A stretch of DNA of 64,000 nucleotides from Cannabis sativa. Its lineage: Eukaryota; Streptophyta; Magnoliopsida; Rosales; Cannabaceae. The translations under genes and the position numbers were made by a program. The notes beneath the pieces are model-generated. The model did not search any database and had not been told where the DNA came from. It worked only from the letters and a program-made list of their open reading frames with translations. The stretch's first letter is position 1. Each line of letters begins with the position of its first letter. Where the stretch lies: the NCBI RefSeq assembly GCF_029168945.1, contig NC_083603.1, positions 17,856,001 through 17,920,000 of the forward strand. The letters are read 5' to 3'. Below are positions 59,204 to 64,000 of the stretch, piece after piece.

Positions 59204-60252
59204 CACTATGTTTGGTAGAGGGGAGAGAAGGATGGAGGGAGAGGGATAGAGGCAGGGGCGGAGCTAGGATTTTATAATAGGGGGGGCCAATATCAAACAA
59301 CATACAACAAGTACAAATTTTTGTAACCAAACATTTTTAGGAGGTGTGTCAATTGAGAAAAATATATTATAATTCTTTTTTTTATTATTATAATACTTTA
59401 AAAAAGAATAATTTTTTAAACTAAAATTAAAATGTAACTGGTGCTTAAAGTGTTTGGAGTTCAATTTAATTTTATCAATAATTAATATTTATTGCAAATT
59501 CAAGTAAAAAAAATATATATTAATTAAAAAATTGTATAATTTATTAATTCCACTAATAATAATTAAAGAATTCACTTAATATATATATATTTTTTGAAAA
59601 AAAAAATATATTTTTAAATTAACACTAGTCTAAATAAAAATAAGTATACTACAACTATAATACAATTATACTATTATTCAATTTTATTATATTTGTGAAA
59701 CCTACTTAATATATAAGTAAAATTATATATAATCATAAATCAATATCAATTCTTTACTCTTTTTTTTTTCCATAAAAAATCATGTAGAGCATAATCTTAT
59801 ATATAATTATCTATATATAACACATAAGTTTTAAAATTTCAGGGGGGGCAACGGCCACTGTTAGGCCATATGTGGCTCCGCCCTTGGATAGAGGGATTGG
59901 AGAATTCTTTTGTTTGGCAAGAGGGAGAGAAGAAGGGAGAGGAGAGATGGAAGGAGAGGGTCTCCCTCCAAACACATTATTTTTAATCCCTCCTAACATG
60001 GGAGAATTCAAGTAAAAGACAAAAAAAAATTATACAAAATATCTATTCTACCCTTAAAAAAAATAATATATAATTGTATTAAAAATAATAAAATAGTAAT
60101 TTTAATATTTATTTTACTCTCCATGCTTCCACATATACTCTTAACACCAAACAACACAAAGGAGAACACATATTCTCTCCATCCCTCCTACTCCCCATCC
60201 TTTCTATACTCTCCATCCATCCTACTCTCTCTCCTTCCTACTAAACATAGCC
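59204..60252. mobile_element. Tourist/Harbinger-like MITE carrying a nested MITE
   Basis: The left end CACTATGTTTGGTAGAGGGG and the complement of the right end GGCTATGTTTAGTAGGAAGG are inverted repeats, extended by GGAGAGA-rich arms on both sides. TAA on the left and TGA on the right could be a 3 bp duplication with one change. A second element (59253-59885) interrupts the left arm. There is no ORF. Confidence 0.65.
59253..59885. mobile_element. Nested MITE with GGGGCGGAGC ends
   Basis: The ends CAGGGGCGGAGCTAGG and the complement AAGGGCGGAGCCACAT form inverted repeats. GGATAGAGG is present on both sides (59244-59252 and 59886-59894), a 9 bp target duplication derived from the host MITE arm. 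The interior is AT-rich, without ORF. Superfamily uncertain. Confidence 0.8.
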
Positions 60253-62214
60253 TGAGTGACTTTTTTTTTTACCAATATTTAACATTTATACTTGCTTTCT
60301 CTCTTTTTTTTTATATATATATTTTTACATTTTAAAATTTTCTCTAATACTATTATAAAGTTTACTAATTATAATTATACGAAAAGAGTTTTTTTTTTTC
60401 TTCCTCCTCTATTCACATATATCAATTTGAAGTGGTAGCCATCTCCACCCTTCCATCTCACACCCAGCCCCTCTTGTCTCCATCCCTCTCGTCTCCAGCC
60501 CTTCTTGCCATGTAGAACCTCTTCTTAACCTTCCTATGCCGCAATCTAGGAAGAAAGAGACACTCTCTGAGTTTATTCATCTCTTCGTCAAATCATCTCC
60601 ATCTCTTTCAAACTTCTTTTTGCAGCTATTGATATAGTTTCAATCTCTAATTTGTAAGTTGTTCTTTTCTTCTTCTTCTTCTTCTTTTTTTCTTTTCAAA
60701 TTACATCAATATAAAAATTTAGATTTGAAAGTTTTATAAGAATATTGTTGTAGTATGATTCTTTATTGTTGATTCCACCCATTTGCCCACAAATTTTGTG
60801 AAATTTTTTCTTCTTCTGTAAGTTGAGTTTTTTTATTTATATGTATATAAGGTCATACCTTCTATGTGTTTGACAAAATGTCTAACATAGTTAATATTCT
60901 TTATTAGCCTAAAGAAAGAGGGCATCTTCATTTGTGCTATTTTTTTTTTTATATCTTTAAGTAAAGTTTCTTCATGATATTATTATTGTTTTTATTTTGT
61001 AGAACTGAATTTAATGAATTAGTAATTTTATCTTCAGATTTTAAATAAATATGTTGATTTATTATTGTTTATAAGTTATTTTGTAGTTGTTTTCATCTTT
61101 TTATTTATATTGCTGCTATTGTTATATTTCAGTTAATATTATTTTTGGTGGCGAAGCTTAAATCTAAATGTTAAGTATAAAACTCAAATTTAGAGTTTTA
61201 TTATTCAATAATCTCCTTTGGATTTGATTTATTTTTCAAATGATCTCAACCTTAAAATTTAATGCTTATTGATGTCCATTTATCTCACAAGTTGGCAAAG
61301 TTATTTTTCTAAGTTTTATAATTTTATGAATCAAAAATTTTATCTAAAGACTTTAAATAACTATATTGATCCTTCAAAAAAAAAACTATATTGATTTAAC
61401 GTTGTGTAGAAGTTGTTTTATCGTTGTTTCATCTTTTAATTTATTTTGTTGTTGTTGTTTCATCAAATCATCCATTGAAGAGGCTTTCAGGGCAAAAAGC
61501 GAGATAATGATGATGAGGTTGCAAATTAAAAGATTAGTATATTAGTTTTGGTTATCTTTGTTTGGGTTCAAAGACTTACTTTGTTATGTTTTATTTTTTT
61601 TCTGATGTATTCAGTTAGAAGAATTGTTCAACTTTAAATGGTTTATGTCTCTCACTTTTTCTGTTTCTAATTAGTTGTTTTTCAGTTTTAATTTAGTTAT
61701 TATACGGTTCTTATTCTAGGGTTCTTAATTTTTTTTTTTTTAAAAAAAAAGTTTAGATCATTGGGTTAGGTCTTACATTTATCAATTGTGTTTGAATTTT
61801 AATTTGGAGTTGTTTTAGTTGCATATTTATTAAGTTTTACAATTATTTTATTTTTTTTTAGTTGTATTGTTGTTTTTATGTTGTTTTGTACATGATATAC
61901 TTACAGTTTTTTATAACTATTAATTGTATTTTTATCAGTTCATTGCTTTATTAATTTTGTCATCCTAATATTTTCAGGTAGGTGATAAGACCTCTGATGT
62001 TGTTGATAAGTTGAAGTTTCCAAAGAAAAATATTGTCAAGGTTTATAATTTGTTTTTTTATTTTGTCTTGTTTGAAACATTCTCTGAATGTAGTTCATTC
62101 ATTTTAAAAAATATATATTTTATAGTAGAAAGTTGTTTTATAGTTTGTTTAATGCTGTTTTGACGTTGTTTTAATTGCTATTTCTAGTGATGATGAACTT
62201 CAAAGTTGATCAGA
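60253..62214. other. T-rich intergenic stretch, possibly a relic transcript
   Basis: No recognised protein. 60395-60660 is pyrimidine-rich (CATCTCCACCCTTCCATCTC) like a 5' leader and ends in T-rich intron-like sequence. A short open block preceded by TTTTCAG (about 61976-62040, GDKTSDVVDKLKFPKKNIVK in one frame) could be an exon. I cannot connect these to a family. Confidence 0.35.
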
Positions 62215-62355
62215 ATGAAGTTAGTTGCACACATTAAAAGTGTACAAGAAAATATTCCAAAGTCTTTCAAGAAGAGTGAAGTTACTGTGCATGAATTAAT
62301 GATTGAGAAATGTGTTTCGTTTTGGTTGTATGTGCACAAGAGCAATATTTTTTAA
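62215..62355 (+). CDS. Small hypothetical ORF, 46 residues
   Basis: ATG at 62215, TAA at 62353-62355. The peptide contains KSFKKSEVTVHELMIEKC and is mixed in composition rather than low in complexity, which is unusual in this AT-rich stretch. I recognise no family. It may be the last exon of a captured or decayed gene whose earlier exon could be near 61976-62040. It may also be chance. A MITE begins eight bases after its stop. Confidence 0.2.
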   Translation: MKLVAHIKSVQENIPKSFKKSEVTVHELMIEKCVSFWLYVHKSNIF

Positions 62356-62363
62356 GAAACTTT

Positions 62364-62853
62364 GGTGGCATTTGGTAATACTTTTTTAATGAGTCTTTTG
62401 TTTTTAAAATTGGAAAAGTGAAAATATTTTTTAAAAACATGTTCTATAAAACTACTTTTACTTTTTAATTTTTTAATTGAGAATCAAAATTTTAAAAACA
62501 AAAAAAATTATTTTCAATATTTTTTTAAACAACTTTTTTTCTTAAATCAATATTTTAGACTCCGACGAGATCCAAACCCAAATCCTTCCCCCCACGGCCC
62601 TGGCGCTGAACCCGACCTCTGACCCGAACCCGAATTCGACCCGAGACCTAGACCCGACTTAAATAAAATCAAAAAATAAAAATAGAAATGAACTTTACAG
62701 AACACACTTTTGTTTTCTGTTTTTAAAATTGAAAAATAAAAGTAATTACAGAACGCATTTTTGTTTTTCAAAAACAAAAATTTGAAAAACAAAAATTTTA
62801 CTTTCATTTTGTGATTAAAAAGTTAGAACACAAAAGTGTTACCAAACGACACC
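62364..62853. mobile_element. MITE, family M, copy 2 (inverted relative to copy 1)
   Basis: The ends GGTGGCATTTGGTAATAC and the complement GGTGTCGTTTGGTAACAC form inverted repeats, flanked by TTT on both sides. The full length matches the complement of 55907-56386. The GC-rich core (62560-62660) has ACCCGAACCCGAATTCGACC-type repeats. The apparent minus-strand ORF across it is not a gene. Confidence 0.8.
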
Positions 62854-64000
62854 TTTGGTTTTATATTTTTTTAAAACTTTTCTCTAGTTAACTTCATATA
62901 TATCTTGTACGAGATATTAAACATTATAATTTTTTTTAAGTTGTTTATATTTTTTAGTACATTAAAACACATCTATTATTATATTTTCAATTTATACATC
63001 AAGTATTTGTATAATTATATTTTTTTTTAAAAAATACAATAGTTGTTAGTAGTTTTTTAAAACTGTTAACAAATATTTAACAACGATGTAAAAAATAATA
63101 AAAACAATTGATAATTTAAGGAATCTACAAATCTTTACAACTAAAATTCAACATACAAACAACGTGAAAGCAACATGTTCAAAAAGTAATAAAATTAAAC
63201 AACGCGTTTACAACTTTAAAATAACTGCAAAACAACAAACAATGTTACTACTAAATATAAGTAATTTTTCTTCATATCTACAATCTCTTCCTATCAATAC
63301 CCCCACTTGATTCAAAATCAACATAATGTGTTCTCCTATTATTTTTCATGTCAGGATGTAAGAGATAAAGATAAGTTTTTGTTTAAACATGTAAAATTAT
63401 ATTCTTTTAATTGTTGAACAACTAGTGTAGTGCATGAACAATTCATAACAAACTTTTTACAACAACATGAAAATAACTTGATATTACATATTATTTTCAA
63501 GTTGAAATAAGATGTTGCGAAAAAAACACAAAAGAAACTTCACACTAACATGAAAATAACTTAATTATTCTTTTGTAGATATTGTGTAGTTTTTATTTTT
63601 GTTGTTTTCAATCAAAACAATATTAATTGATGAACAAATAATTATAGTAAACACACAAAACAACTCAAAATCAACTACTGATGTTTTTATTGCATGAGTA
63701 TTTGTAAATTTTCTTCATATTTACAATATCTTCATGTCACATTGATCGTTATATTTGTGTTGTTATTCTGTCGCTTGTACATTTTACTTTTATTTTCAGG
63801 AGGATGAAAAAATAACGTAAATGAAACTTAAAAACAACGTGAAAGCAACATATTTTTGTATTGAAATTTTAACACATACTCATTGTTCTTATTATATTTC
63901 CCAGAAATTCAGTGCAGTAATTTCCTTCAAGATTTTTTGAAAATTACAAAAAAAATACTGAAAAATATATGTAAATCAACCAAACAACAAAAAACAATTA
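62854..64000. other. AT-rich stretch with recurring short words
   Basis: No genes. The words CAACGTGAAAGCAACAT (near 63162 and 63835) and AACATGAAAATAACTT (near 63467 and 63549) each occur twice. Such internal duplications are common in arms of Mutator-like elements, but no paired ends lie inside the window. Confidence 0.5.

Noticed and set aside
62547..62807. Minus-strand ORF of 86 residues
   Set aside because: It lies wholly inside MITE copy 2; the GSG-rich end comes from its GGGTTCGGGTC-type repeats.

Overview
The window looks like intergenic DNA from a eudicot plant nuclear genome. It is strongly AT-rich and dominated by LTR retrotransposons and small inverted-repeat transposons, and I could recognise only one conserved host gene. 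Repeat composition made me think of a Rosales plant such as Cannabis or Humulus; that is a memory-based guess, not something the sequence proves.

Layout, left to right. 1-9679: a young Ty1/copia element on the minus strand. Its left LTR is cut by the window edge, and its gag-pol is almost intact, with one nonsense codon and two frameshifts. It sits inside an LTR of a related plus-strand copia element (9680-10894), which itself sits inside an LTR of a third relative (10895-12233, followed by its primer-binding site and leader). 13378-13979: a 5'-truncated LINE fragment carrying an RNase H domain, with a target duplication. 14110-17863: the single host gene. It has site II promoter motifs, a 5'UTR exon, a 3.2 kb leader intron and an 80-residue DUF1138/OZI1-type mitochondrial protein encoded across a GC-AG intron.

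18929-about 41500: a Ty3/gypsy-like LTR region with a tandem array of roughly 55-60 bp units. The array is split by a 20.4 kb LTR element (19663-40059, target duplication CCTGG). That element has a decayed gag, no visible pol and a spliced, decayed gene on the antisense strand, as in Tat/Ogre-type gypsy elements. A 12.2 kb copia element (26126-38302, target duplication TGGGT) has landed in an exon of this antisense gene. The copia element has nearly identical LTRs but a long-dead pol, so it was probably mobilised in trans, and it carries a 2.2 kb Mutator-like inverted-repeat element (29663-31845).

41672-43511 is another minus-strand copia LTR. It abuts a decayed plus-strand copia pol (43512-47660) that is interrupted in reverse transcriptase by a 1.8 kb hAT-like element. 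This pol is followed by an extra downstream ORF (48940-50600) of the kind seen in SIRE-like elements. 51990-64000 is a cluster of non-autonomous DNA transposons: a 202 bp tandem duplication, several MITEs, a striking foldback element built of repeated GGTCCG/CGGACC hairpins (53259-54240), a second long inverted repeat (54290-55850), a Mutator-like element with a 10 bp target duplication, and a Tourist-like MITE containing another MITE. I saw no bacterial genes, CRISPR arrays, rRNA genes or convincing tRNA genes. All boundaries and identities were read by eye.
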